From Bacteroidota bacterium (lineage in GTDB: Bacteria; Bacteroidota; Bacteroidia; Bacteroidales; Prolixibacteraceae): 34,293 nt of DNA. Under the pieces are notes generated by a model. The model searched no databases and was not told the origin of the DNA. It saw nothing but the letters and a program-made list of their open reading frames with translations. Shown piece by piece: positions 14,675 through 23,020 of the stretch. The stretch lies in assembly GCA_021849365.1 (NCBI GenBank), contig JAJZSZ010000010.1:1-34293 (forward strand), read 5' to 3'. Position numbers and translations under genes: made by a program. The stretch's first letter is position 1. Every line of letters starts with the position of its first letter.

Positions 14675-17557
14675 ATGAATTATTTAATGAAGAAAATATT
14701 AACCATCACTTTATCCATCATATTTTCTTTTTCGGCTTTTGCCTTTGAGATCAAAAAGAATGAGGCAGATAGTCTGCTTGCAATAAAGATGCACCGAGAA
14801 GGGCTCCAAGCCTATCAATTAGGTGATTTTGAACTTGCACTTGATAAATTCAAGAAAGTATATACACTTAGGGAGAAAATGTATGGAACTATCAGTACCA
14901 AACTTTCTTCTCCTCTTATCAATATGGGAATTCAATTTAAAAACCTTGGGAACATTGATAAAGCAATCGAATCTTATAAAAAAGTCGAATACTTATATTC
15001 AAAAGCCAGCGGCCCCAAAAACAACAATATGTTGGGTACAGTTTACATAAACCTATCTGTTATTTACGGGGAAAGAGGAGATTATAATCAAGCTCTAGAA
15101 TATCAAAAAAATGCATTCCGAATTTTAGCTATAGACAGCCTTAACTCTTATCGTAATTTTCAAGATTCGAAATACAACATTGCAGAAATTCAATTGAAGC
15201 TCGGATATAATAGAGAAGTCATAAATTTTGCACTAAAAAGCTTAAAAACATCAACACCCGAATTAAAATCAAGACTGTATGACTTGCTGGCATTAGCATA
15301 TAAGAATGAAGGATATTTTGATTTATCTGAAGAAAGCTTTACAAATGCAATTAACAGCTGCATCAAATCTAACGGTAAAAATAATTTCGAGCTGATCTCC
15401 AAATACTTGGCATATTCCTCATTTTTAATATCGCAAAAGAAATATGAAAAAGCTTTTTTATATTCTACTTACGCAAAATCCATAGTACTGAATTTCTATA
15501 GTGAAAAGAGTACAACCTATGCAGACGTTCTATCATCATACGGCGATTATTATTATTTGAAAAATTCAGAAGCTGGCCAAATAGAAGAATTCAGGAAACA
15601 ACGAAAACAAAATTTAAACGAAGCCATTCAATATTATCAGAATGCGATAATTGCTCTTGTTGATTCTTTTCATACAAATGACCCTTTTGTTGAACCACCC
15701 ATGAGAAATATAATCTCTGAAATCCAAATGGTCGATGTTCTCAAGAAGAAGTCACTTGCGATGGAAAAACTGGCTGATATATATCTTTCTGAGTTTGACA
15801 ATAAAAATTCATTGAAATATTTTCAAGCAAGCTTAAAGTCATTATCAAATGCAATAACATTAATACATAAACTTCAAATTGGCTTTGAAAACGAAGACAG
15901 TAAACTATTTTTATCTCAAAACCAGGAATCCACATTTTATGAAGCTGTCAACATCGCATTCAAATTATATAAGCTAACTCAGAAGAATGAATATCTGGCA
16001 CAAGCATTTGAATTGTCAGAAAGAGGAAAAGCCTCCAATTTACTGGCCTCGATTAAAGATATGAAAGCCAAGGAATTTGGTGGAATTCCAGACTCATTAT
16101 TGGAAAAAGAAAAGGATCTCAAAAATTACATAGCAAATTATACATCAAAGCTCTTTGAAGAAAGTCATTCATTAAAACCTGACAGCCAAAAAGTAAATCT
16201 GTATTCATCCAAGATTTTTAAATACAATGAGGAATACAACAAGTTAGTTGATTCATTTGAGAAGTCGTACCCCCAATATTATACCCTAAAATATGAGAGT
16301 AAAGTTGTTACTATCAATGAAATTCAGTCGAAATTAAGTACAAGACAGGCCTTGGTAGAATTTTTCGTTAAAGAACCTGATTCAGATACAGCAAATGGAG
16401 AACTTTTCAGATTCGTGATAACAAAAGATTCGGCAAGTATCTCTAAAGAAACTCTTAACACAGAATACCTGAAGGACATCCAGACTGTTCACGATTTTCT
16501 GATTAATCCAAACTATATGGATACTCGAAAACAAGACTTTGTGAAATACTCATTAGCTGCTCACAATCTTTACAAAACTCTTATAGAACATGATTCGAGA
16601 AAATTAAAAGACAAAGCTCTGACAATAGTTCCTCATAATAAACTATCATATATCCCATTCGATGCATTAATCTCGCAAATGCCCGATACAAGTGCAATGA
16701 ATTTTAAAAATTTGACATACCTGATCAAAGAATATCCTATCAACTATAGTTACTCAGCCACGTTACTATTTGACTACGCAAAAAACAAGAAGACTTCGAA
16801 GCAAAATCTAATTATTTTCTCGCCAAAATATATTGCAGATGAACCCAGACCGACCGCTGAAAGCTCCGTTCCGTTTTTTTTCAATCCGTTGCCTGGCGCT
16901 GAAGACGAAGTAAAAAGCATTTCAAAACATATGCATGCCAATTCTTTTGTCAATCTATTTGCACAAGAGAATACATTTAAAGACAAAGCTCCTGAATATG
17001 ATATTTTGCATTTGGCTATGCATACCGTGATTAATGATACCCTACCAATGTTTTCGAAGTTGGTTTTTTCTCGCCCAAATCAAACCACAAATGACGATGG
17101 CTATCTTAACACCTATGAGATTTACAACATGAAATTACACGCCCGCTTAGCTGTTTTAAGCGCCTGCGAAACAGGAACCGGGAAACTCCAAAAAGGAGAA
17201 GGTGTTATGAGTATGGCAAGGGCATTTATATATGCCGGATGTCCATCAATTGTAATGACATTGTGGCAAGTAGAAGATAAATCCGGAGCAAAGATCATGA
17301 ATGATTTCTATTATTACATGTCTAAAGGTAAACGGAAAGATGTCGCATTACGAATGGCAAAACTAAAGCATCTGGAAAACTCTGATCCGTTAACTGCTCA
17401 TCCGCATTTTTGGCTAGGATATGTGAATATAGGTAATCCTGATGCCATTAAAACCAGCAATGATTTTTATTTTATTCTTCTCGTTTTTGTTTTTGCTTTA
17501 TTGATTTTCGCTGATTGGTATTTCAGAAGAAAACGAAAGAAAAATCGGATTCTGTAA
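14675..17557 (+). CDS. Secreted TPR-CHAT caspase-like protease with C-terminal TM
   Basis: This 960-residue protein starts with a signal peptide (MKKILTITLSIIFSFSAFA; Met5 at 14687 is an alternative start). TPR-type helices span about residues 30-460 (LQAYQLGDFELALDKFKKVY, GNIDKAIESYKKVEYLYSKA, GDYNQALEYQKNAF). A CHAT domain follows at about 620-920 with His783 in HLAMHT and Cys831 in LSACETG, the expected catalytic dyad, plus KGEGVMSMARAFIYAGCPSI and TLWQVED. A membrane helix at about 933-951 ends in a basic tail (RRKRKKNR). The topology puts TPR and protease in the periplasm. It is divergent from peptide copy 2. CHAT proteases act in conflict and signalling systems, commonly with TPR or repeat partners; the substrate here is unknown. 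The protein or peptide of the duplicated units is the obvious candidate. Confidence 0.9.
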   Translation: MNYLMKKILTITLSIIFSFSAFAFEIKKNEADSLLAIKMHREGLQAYQLGDFELALDKFKKVYTLREKMYGTISTKLSSPLINMGIQFKNLGNIDKAIESYKKVEYLYSKASGPKNNNMLGTVYINLSVIYGERGDYNQALEYQKNAFRILAIDSLNSYRNFQDSKYNIAEIQLKLGYNREVINFALKSLKTSTPELKSRLYDLLALAYKNEGYFDLSEESFTNAINSCIKSNGKNNFELISKYLAYSSFLISQKKYEKAFLYSTYAKSIVLNFYSEKSTTYADVLSSYGDYYYLKNSEAGQIEEFRKQRKQNLNEAIQYYQNAIIALVDSFHTNDPFVEPPMRNIISEIQMVDVLKKKSLAMEKLADIYLSEFDNKNSLKYFQASLKSLSNAITLIHKLQIGFENEDSKLFLSQNQESTFYEAVNIAFKLYKLTQKNEYLAQAFELSERGKASNLLASIKDMKAKEFGGIPDSLLEKEKDLKNYIANYTSKLFEESHSLKPDSQKVNLYSSKIFKYNEEYNKLVDSFEKSYPQYYTLKYESKVVTINEIQSKLSTRQALVEFFVKEPDSDTANGELFRFVITKDSASISKETLNTEYLKDIQTVHDFLINPNYMDTRKQDFVKYSLAAHNLYKTLIEHDSRKLKDKALTIVPHNKLSYIPFDALISQMPDTSAMNFKNLTYLIKEYPINYSYSATLLFDYAKNKKTSKQNLIIFSPKYIADEPRPTAESSVPFFFNPLPGAEDEVKSISKHMHANSFVNLFAQENTFKDKAPEYDILHLAMHTVINDTLPMFSKLVFSRPNQTTNDDGYLNTYEIYNMKLHARLAVLSACETGTGKLQKGEGVMSMARAFIYAGCPSIVMTLWQVEDKSGAKIMNDFYYYMSKGKRKDVALRMAKLKHLENSDPLTAHPHFWLGYVNIGNPDAIKTSNDFYFILLVFVFALLIFADWYFRRKRKKNRIL

Positions 17558-17606
17558 TCATCTCAAACATTAAGAAAGAATTCTCTCTCGCGACAATATG
17601 CAAAAA

Positions 17607-17641
17607 GAAAGCCTGTAACTCTAGCGAATTACAGGCTTTTT
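17607..17641. terminator. Bidirectional terminator between CHAT gene and tRNA genes
   Basis: AAAGCCTGTAA (17608-17618) pairs with TTACAGGCTTTT (17629-17640), with T tracts in both directions. It ends the plus-strand CHAT transcript and the minus-strand tRNA transcript. Confidence 0.85.
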
Positions 17642-17642
17642 G

Positions 17643-17716
17643 TCGGGGTGGCCAGACTCGAACTGACGACCTCCTGGTCCCAAACCAGGCATACTACCAA
17701 CTGTACTACACCCCGA
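17643..17716 (-). tRNA. tRNA-Pro(TGG), copy 1
   Basis: A 74-base cloverleaf on the minus strand. The acceptor stem pairs TCGGGGT with ACCCCGA, the anticodon loop reads TTTGGGA between CCTGG and CCAGG, and the T-arm has GTTCGAGTC. The anticodon is TGG (reads CCA). No CCA end is encoded. Identical to the copy at 17779-17852. Confidence 0.93.
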
Positions 17717-17733
17717 TTATTCAATATTTCAAT

Positions 17734-17770
17734 AAAAAAAAGGGCAACCGAATCACCAGCGTTTCCCTTT
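17734..17770 (-). terminator. Terminator-like hairpin between the two tRNA-Pro genes
   Basis: On the minus strand AAAGGG...CCCTTT is followed by a run of T. It could stop transcription after the tRNA-Pro at 17779-17852 and limit expression of the distal copy. Confidence 0.5.
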
Positions 17771-17778
17771 AGATTTTG

Positions 17779-17852
17779 TCGGGGTGGCCAGACTCGAACT
17801 GACGACCTCCTGGTCCCAAACCAGGCATACTACCAACTGTACTACACCCCGA
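17779..17852 (-). tRNA. tRNA-Pro(TGG), copy 2
   Basis: A 74-base tRNA identical to 17643-17716, starting 136 bases away. The flanking three bases (TTTTG) are also shared, but the spacers differ, so this looks like a local duplication of the tRNA only. Confidence 0.93.
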
Positions 17853-17875
17853 AAATAACCCTAAAACTTTATAGC

Positions 17876-17965
<90 letters not shown>

Positions 17966-18066
17966 AGGCATGTAACAGAATATATTTATATTCCAGTCAT
18001 TTCAATTTTTGTTATGCAAAATTTGTTGGATTTTGCAACACCACTCAGCCTTTGCGAATGTGGCTG

Positions 18067-18097
18067 CAAATATAGAACTACTTTTTTCTTTAGCAAA
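18067..18097 (-). promoter_or_regulatory. Promoter of the tRNA-Ser / tRNA-Pro cluster
   Basis: The minus strand has TTTG (18097-18094), a 19-base spacer and TATATTTG (18074-18067), a full match to the Bacteroidota TTTG-N19-21-TAnnTTTG promoter. It lies about 100 bases upstream of tRNA-Ser. Confidence 0.75.
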
Positions 18098-18296
18098 ACA
18101 ATTCAAACAAAAATTCTGACAATTTTCAATGTTTTTGGGAAAGGTAAAAAATCTTCGAAATCACGTGAAAGCTTAGGCAGACAAGAGTTTTCTACGATAT
18201 TAATTATATAAAGTTTTACCAGTAAAAAATATTGCAGCCGAGATTTCTGTCAATCAGCCAGATAACACAAACATGTTATTAAAACCCGCGATTTTA
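18098..18296. other. Intergenic stretch with no gene seen
   Basis: Between the tRNA promoter and the promoter of the putative small RNA I see no coding sequence, repeat or clear structure. Confidence 0.5.
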
Positions 18297-18327
18297 TTGG
18301 AAAATTACAATCTGCAATCTATATTTG
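18297..18327 (+). promoter_or_regulatory. Promoter of the putative structured RNA
   Basis: TTG (18297-18299), a 20-base spacer and TATATTTG (18320-18327) match the Bacteroidota promoter consensus. No protein gene follows on this strand, so it most simply drives a non-coding RNA ending near 18553. Confidence 0.65.
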
Positions 18328-18334
18328 AACCAAA

Positions 18335-18553
18335 ATCGTTCTGAAACATACGTCAAAAGATATTGTCCGCATTAATTCTACGTTTGGAAAATTCAACACT
18401 AATAATTGACCCGAGTATGCTTTTGACTGCTAAAACAGGCCTAGTACCGCGCAAGTGGGAGTAACATTTGTTACCGTTGGAAGTTTGATCAGGCAGGCAC
18501 TCAAATCCTATTTATTTGGGATTTTTACAATCGAATTAATGCGGATTTTTTTT
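18335..18553 (+). ncRNA. Putative structured small RNA, possibly 6S RNA
   Basis: After a consensus promoter comes a block whose ends pair perfectly: TCCGCATTAATTC (18366-18378) with GAATTAATGCGGA (18533-18545), followed by eight T, a terminator-like end. Inside are an apical hairpin GTAACA-TT-TGTTAC (18461-18474), CCGC-GCAA-GTGG with a GNRA-type loop, short pairings GAGT/ACTC and GCCT/AGGC, and AAATCC...GGGATTT on the 3' side. A roughly 180-base rod closed by its own ends, with open regions in the middle, is reminiscent of 6S RNA. TACGTTTG just inside the closing stem even matches the -7 promoter motif. No coding sequence is present. The 6S identity is a guess, the structured transcript less so. 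Confidence 0.45.
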
Positions 18554-18557
18554 GTCA

Positions 18558-20150
18558 TTACAATACCTTTCGAAGAACAAAAGAATATATACCTACCAAG
18601 CCTGCAAGTAATAAACTAATCAAACCTATATAATCTCCATTCCTGACATAAAACGTTGATGAATTGTTTATGTGTAATTCGGAACTTATAGCTACTGCTA
18701 TGTTTTTAGTTGTTAGCACTTGTATATCCCCACGCTGATCAATAATTCCTGAAATTCCCGTATTAGCGCTTCGAACAACGCTTCGGCGAGTTTCAATTGC
18801 CCGAATTCTCGAATATCCAAAATGCTGCCAGATTCCCGAAGCACCCTTCCACCAGCCATCATTAGTCAACACAGCAATATATTGTGCTCCATTTTCTACC
18901 AGTTGTCGCACATGATTTCCAAATACCGATTCAAAACAAATAACCGGACCAATCTTTTGTCCGGATTTACTAATCAGATTTATTGGCTCGTCGCCTGCCG
19001 AAAGCCCACCTTTTATTCCGCCCAAATCGAGCATTACATTAGGCAAGAACGAAAAATATTCAGACAATGGAGCTTTTTCAACTCCGGCAACCAGAATATT
19101 CTTATGACTAAATTGAACACGATGTGAAGTATCTAATAATATGGCCGAATTAAACCGAACGAAATAATATTCGCCACTGGCCGACTGCAGCGCAGTAGCC
19201 GATTTGGCCTCACTATCTCCCAATTTTATATGGCTGATGGCCCCTGCAACCATACTAACATGTGGAAATCGATTGATGATTTGTTCTAAAGACTTTAATG
19301 ACGAATCATTCAATTGATTCGAATCTTCCCATACCGGAGGTAAAGCGGTTTCTGGCATCAATACTAAATCCGTAGAATCAGTGATCTTCCCCTCAGTCAA
19401 AGCCACCAACCTATCGACTTGTTCTTTCTCACTCATCCCCGTAAACTTCTCAGTATAAGGATCAATATTGGGCTGTACAACTACAACTTTCTGTATTAAC
19501 CCATTCTCTGAATAATTGAAATACAAATACAGTGATAATATCACTGGAAGCAAGATTACAATTATTATATTGCCGATGGGTTTATAAAATCTCAGCACTA
19601 AAAATTCCTGATTTTTCTTGAAGGCATTAAAAATAATAACATTGACAATCAACACCCATAATGAGCCACCCCAAACACCGGTATATTCATACCATTGAAT
19701 AATTTCAACATTATTGGCAAAACCATTTCCCAAAGTAAGCCATGGCCATGGAAGCAATCCATGATGGTTCAAAAATTCATATGCAAGCCAAAAAATAACC
19801 AATGAAAAAAGCCCTGATGCTTCACCCATTTTAAGTTGTACTTTACTCTTACCCCACCAAACAATCGCCATCAACAAGGCATTCAGCGAAGTAACAAATA
19901 GCATTCCTGGCACTGAAACATAGGCAATCCACCAGGTAGAAAGCACATTCCATGTCAGGAAAGCTAAAAAGCTAAACAAAAATGAATGGAATAATCCTTG
20001 TGCTCGTTTTGGTTGAAGAATAAAACTATCGGCAAAAAGCAAAGGAACAAAGGCCACGAATAAAGTCCAGCCAAATCCGCGAACAATCCAGGGAAAACTC
20101 AGTAATATTCCTGAAACTAAAGTAAGACAATACAGATGTATTTTTCTCAT
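18558..20150 (-). CDS. lnt: Apolipoprotein N-acyltransferase
   Basis: A 530-residue integral membrane enzyme that adds the third acyl chain to lipoproteins. Around six to seven N-terminal membrane segments (LLSFPWIVRGFGWTLFVAF, WWIAYVSVPG) precede a nitrilase-like periplasmic domain with the Glu-Lys-Cys triad: Glu267 in MPETAL, Lys350 in SHKNILVAG and Cys405 in ICFES. YIAVLTNDGWW and ANTGISGIID are further signatures, and a last membrane helix closes the protein. The length is normal for the family. The gene stands alone, convergent with the putative small RNA, and is 30 bases from the stop of the upstream metallophosphatase. Confidence 0.93.
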   Translation of the reverse strand: MRKIHLYCLTLVSGILLSFPWIVRGFGWTLFVAFVPLLFADSFILQPKRAQGLFHSFLFSFLAFLTWNVLSTWWIAYVSVPGMLFVTSLNALLMAIVWWGKSKVQLKMGEASGLFSLVIFWLAYEFLNHHGLLPWPWLTLGNGFANNVEIIQWYEYTGVWGGSLWVLIVNVIIFNAFKKNQEFLVLRFYKPIGNIIIVILLPVILSLYLYFNYSENGLIQKVVVVQPNIDPYTEKFTGMSEKEQVDRLVALTEGKITDSTDLVLMPETALPPVWEDSNQLNDSSLKSLEQIINRFPHVSMVAGAISHIKLGDSEAKSATALQSASGEYYFVRFNSAILLDTSHRVQFSHKNILVAGVEKAPLSEYFSFLPNVMLDLGGIKGGLSAGDEPINLISKSGQKIGPVICFESVFGNHVRQLVENGAQYIAVLTNDGWWKGASGIWQHFGYSRIRAIETRRSVVRSANTGISGIIDQRGDIQVLTTKNIAVAISSELHINNSSTFYVRNGDYIGLISLLLAGLVGIYSFVLRKVL

Positions 20151-20180
20151 CAGGAGATATCAGGTAATGGTAAAAATGCC

Positions 20181-21098
20181 CTAACTCAAATTATTGATAA
20201 TGGCTGCCTGATGTTTCTTTCCACCAGCACGATCAAAAACAAATTCAATCTTCCCGGTTGCCAAAGCCGCCCAGCCAGCCTGATTTACCAGAATTGGATT
20301 TCCATCAGCATTCTTCATTATCATGGGTTTATCCAAAAACGAATGAGTATGCCCACCAATAATGAGGTCGGTAAATTTTGTTTGAGGGGCAAGAGTTTTA
20401 TCGCTGATTTTATTGTGCTCGTAAGATAATCCCAAATGCGACAGGCAAATTACCAAATCACACTTATAATCGTTTTTTAATGCAGCTTCCATTTGCAAAG
20501 CAGTATGCAGCGGATCGAGATAACGGGTATTGCCGTAATTAAGCTTCCCGACTAAACCATCGAGCTCAATGCCCAAGCCATAGATTCCTATCTTTATTCC
20601 GCCTTTCTCCAGAATGAGTTGATTCTTAATATGTCCTGACAGAATAGTATCTGAGAAATCGTAGTTACTCGATATCAAAGGGAAACTGGCATTTTTTGCA
20701 GCTGATAAGATATCTTCCAAACCATTATCAAACTCATGATTTCCAATGGTTCCGGCATCATATCCCATTTTACTCATGACCTTAACAATCAGGTTACCTT
20801 TGAAATAATTGAAATAAGGAGTTCCCTGAAACATATCACCGGCATCGAGCAACAAAAAGTTTGGATTTTCTTTCCGGCATTGGCTAATAATAGATGCAAT
20901 ACGAATTAAACCACCCTTCCCCGGATACTCTGCGTGATCAGCAGGGAACGGATCGAGATGACAGTGCATATCATTGGTATGCATTACAGTTAGATGCACC
21001 AATTCGCCTGAAGCAAACAATTCATTGGGAATAAGCCCGAGCGATAAAGCCCCACTTCCAAGAATCGCCTGTTTTAAAAAGTTTCGCCTATTGCTCAT
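20181..21098 (-). CDS. Tat-exported 5'-nucleotidase-like metallophosphatase (catalytic domain only)
   Basis: A 305-residue metallophosphoesterase matching the N-terminal catalytic half of UshA-type 5'-nucleotidases. Metal-binding motifs are HTNDMHCHLD, LDAGDMFQGTP, IGNHEFDNG, LSHLG and GGHTHSF. I chose the ATG at 21098 (MSNRRNFLKQ) because GGAGG sits about 8 bases before it and the Tat-like leader begins there; an upstream ATG at 21128 would add ten residues. The substrate-binding domain that normally follows is encoded by the separate upstream gene at 21088-21846, which it overlaps by 11 bases. The two products probably form one periplasmic nucleotidase. Confidence 0.88.
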   Translation of the reverse strand: MSNRRNFLKQAILGSGALSLGLIPNELFASGELVHLTVMHTNDMHCHLDPFPADHAEYPGKGGLIRIASIISQCRKENPNFLLLDAGDMFQGTPYFNYFKGNLIVKVMSKMGYDAGTIGNHEFDNGLEDILSAAKNASFPLISSNYDFSDTILSGHIKNQLILEKGGIKIGIYGLGIELDGLVGKLNYGNTRYLDPLHTALQMEAALKNDYKCDLVICLSHLGLSYEHNKISDKTLAPQTKFTDLIIGGHTHSFLDKPMIMKNADGNPILVNQAGWAALATGKIEFVFDRAGGKKHQAAIINNLS

Positions 21099-21846
21099 AG
21101 TAAATCCTCCCATCCTCATTGTAATCAATTACCCCATTGCTCTTATACGTCTCGGTAAGCGATTGAATTAGTACTTCCCTGATTTTTGCTTTGGTATTTA
21201 TTTTTTCCAAGGCATTAATGAACATGCTCATCTGATCGCCTCCATTGGCAATATAATCGTTGGTAACCAACCAATACTCACCATTAGGATCAACCGCTTT
21301 ACCATTAATAGATAAAGCTCCAACTGTTTCATTCTTAATTCCAAGCTTAAGCTTTGCAACACCCTCTCCTCCCCTTGCGGCAATCTTTTCTGCCATCTTC
21401 CAGATTGATTCGCCTGAAACTTTTACCATGACAATTTCATTTTCAAATGGCATCAATTCGAAAATATTACCAACCGTAATTTCTCCCTGAGGGAGCGAAG
21501 CCCGAAGTCCTCCATAATTGATATAAGCCGCGTCTGGACGAATATTGAGATGTTGTTTTGTGCAATAATCACTGGCATAATTCAATATAATATCTGAAAC
21601 CAGATTGGTAAGTTTACTTTCCGGTTTTCCTTTTACCAGCGCCGAAGAAGTAACTCCTACCAATTTTTTCATATCATGATCAATACTGTCACGGTAAGGC
21701 TTTACAATTGATTCAGCAAGCGAATCAATACCTGAATTTCTGATTTCAACCGGAATATTTTTTGTATTAATCTGGCTCACTGTTAAATATCGCGAACAGG
21801 AAAATAATGTTAAAATGGCACAAATACCAAGGAGAAGACGACGCAT
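21088..21846 (-). CDS. 5'-nucleotidase C-terminal domain lipoprotein
   Basis: A 252-residue protein with a lipoprotein signal (LTLFSCSR, acylated Cys near residue 17) and a single 5'-nucleotidase C-terminal domain. Signatures are NLVSDIILNYA, AYINYGGLRASLPQGEITVGNIFELMPFENEIV and YWLVTNDYIANGGDQMSMF. This domain binds the nucleoside in UshA-type enzymes and has no catalysis of its own. It overlaps the metallophosphatase gene by 11 bases, so the two halves of the classical enzyme are split into an operon, here with the C-terminal half first. Confidence 0.9.
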   Translation of the reverse strand: MRRLLLGICAILTLFSCSRYLTVSQINTKNIPVEIRNSGIDSLAESIVKPYRDSIDHDMKKLVGVTSSALVKGKPESKLTNLVSDIILNYASDYCTKQHLNIRPDAAYINYGGLRASLPQGEITVGNIFELMPFENEIVMVKVSGESIWKMAEKIAARGGEGVAKLKLGIKNETVGALSINGKAVDPNGEYWLVTNDYIANGGDQMSMFINALEKINTKAKIREVLIQSLTETYKSNGVIDYNEDGRIYYEQ

Positions 21847-21913
21847 TGAATTATTTTTAGGATTACATTTATTGATGTTTTTAAAGTAGCATCAAGCATA
21901 AAGATATAAACAA

Positions 21914-21936
21914 AATCAAACGAAAATCGTTTGATT
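21914..21936. promoter_or_regulatory. 23-bp palindrome between nucleotidase and amidase genes
   Basis: AATCAAACGA-AAA-TCGTTTGATT is a perfect 10+10 inverted repeat 16 bases upstream of the amidase ATG, in the divergent region with the nucleotidase operon. It could be an operator, or an mRNA hairpin controlling the amidase. Confidence 0.5.
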
Positions 21937-21952
21937 CAAAAATTCGTCATCA

Positions 21953-23020
21953 ATGCACCTAAACATAAAACCGCGATATTCTGTCCCCAAAATAATTGTT
22001 TTTATCCTATCACTTTCTTTGAATTTTCCTTTGGTGGCGCAGGAATACCAGACTTTCAAGGCCCAAAAAGGAGATGGAATTTATTCTGTATTAAAACAAA
22101 ACGGATATCCTTATTCGGAATATATAAATAAGTTTATTGAATTGAACAAAACCAATTTGGGTAAAGACAATGCCCTGATTATTGGTAAAGTTTACAGGCT
22201 CCCTTTAAAAAACGATTCGGTTGCCACTCAACCAGCCAAAATTCAACCCAAAGCTAAACCCAGACAGGAGCCTGTTCCCGAGAAAACAGTCAACGAAATA
22301 TTTGGGCCAGCATACCGCGAAATCAATATTAAAAGCAAAGAGCTTGCTGGCGCCATTTATTACCTGGAAAGTGGTCATGGTGGACCTGACCCTGGCGCCA
22401 TGGGAAGTTTAAACGGGCATAGTTTGTGTGAGGATGAATATGCCTATGATGTGACCCTTAGGTTGGCCCGAAGCCTGATTGAGCGCGGAGCCACGGTTTA
22501 CATGATCATCAGAGATCCGAACGATGGAATACGCGACCAACAATATTTAGACCCCGACAAGGACGAAGTTTGCTATCCGAACAGCGAAATACCGTTGAGC
22601 CAGGTTGCACGCCTGAAGCAAAGCACCGACGCGGTAAATGCATTACACGCCAAGAATAAAAAGAAGTTTCAGCGTTTGGTGGTGATTCATGTCGATTCGC
22701 GCGACGAGAAGAAAAACATCGACGTTTTCTTTTACTACGACAAACGAAGCAATACCGGCAAACGCCTGGCAAATACGCTGATGCAAACATTCGAGAAAAA
22801 ATATGCGATGCATCAACCCAATCGCGGTTACTCCGGAAGTGTTTCTGAACGAAATCTCTATGTCATAAAAAACGCACTGACACCTGCTGTATTTATTGAA
22901 TTAGGGAACATTAACCATACGCGCGACCAGCAGCGATTGATTATTCCCGACAACCGGCAGGCCATTGCCAATTGGTTGCGCGATGGATTGATTGAAGATT
23001 TCAAAAAAAGCATCAAATGA
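21953..23020 (+). CDS. N-acetylmuramoyl-L-alanine amidase with LysM-like domain
   Basis: This 355-residue secreted peptidoglycan hydrolase has a signal peptide (about 1-30, ending PLVAQ), a LysM-like segment (about 31-85, FKAQKGDGIYSVLKQNG to GKVYRLP), a Pro/Lys-rich linker and an Amidase_3 domain from about residue 133. Zinc ligands visible are His142 (SGHGGPDPGA), Glu160 or Glu162 (CEDEYAYD) and His246 (VIHVDS); the catalytic Glu is Glu316 (FIELGNI). It would cleave the amide bond between muramic acid and the stem peptide. Its stop overlaps the start of the DCC-family gene by four bases. Confidence 0.88.
   Translation: MHLNIKPRYSVPKIIVFILSLSLNFPLVAQEYQTFKAQKGDGIYSVLKQNGYPYSEYINKFIELNKTNLGKDNALIIGKVYRLPLKNDSVATQPAKIQPKAKPRQEPVPEKTVNEIFGPAYREINIKSKELAGAIYYLESGHGGPDPGAMGSLNGHSLCEDEYAYDVTLRLARSLIERGATVYMIIRDPNDGIRDQQYLDPDKDEVCYPNSEIPLSQVARLKQSTDAVNALHAKNKKKFQRLVVIHVDSRDEKKNIDVFFYYDKRSNTGKRLANTLMQTFEKKYAMHQPNRGYSGSVSERNLYVIKNALTPAVFIELGNINHTRDQQRLIIPDNRQAIANWLRDGLIEDFKKSIK

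Noticed and set aside
22509-22790. Antisense frame in the amidase gene
   Set aside because: It lies wholly within a well-supported amidase and has low-complexity composition with no domain.
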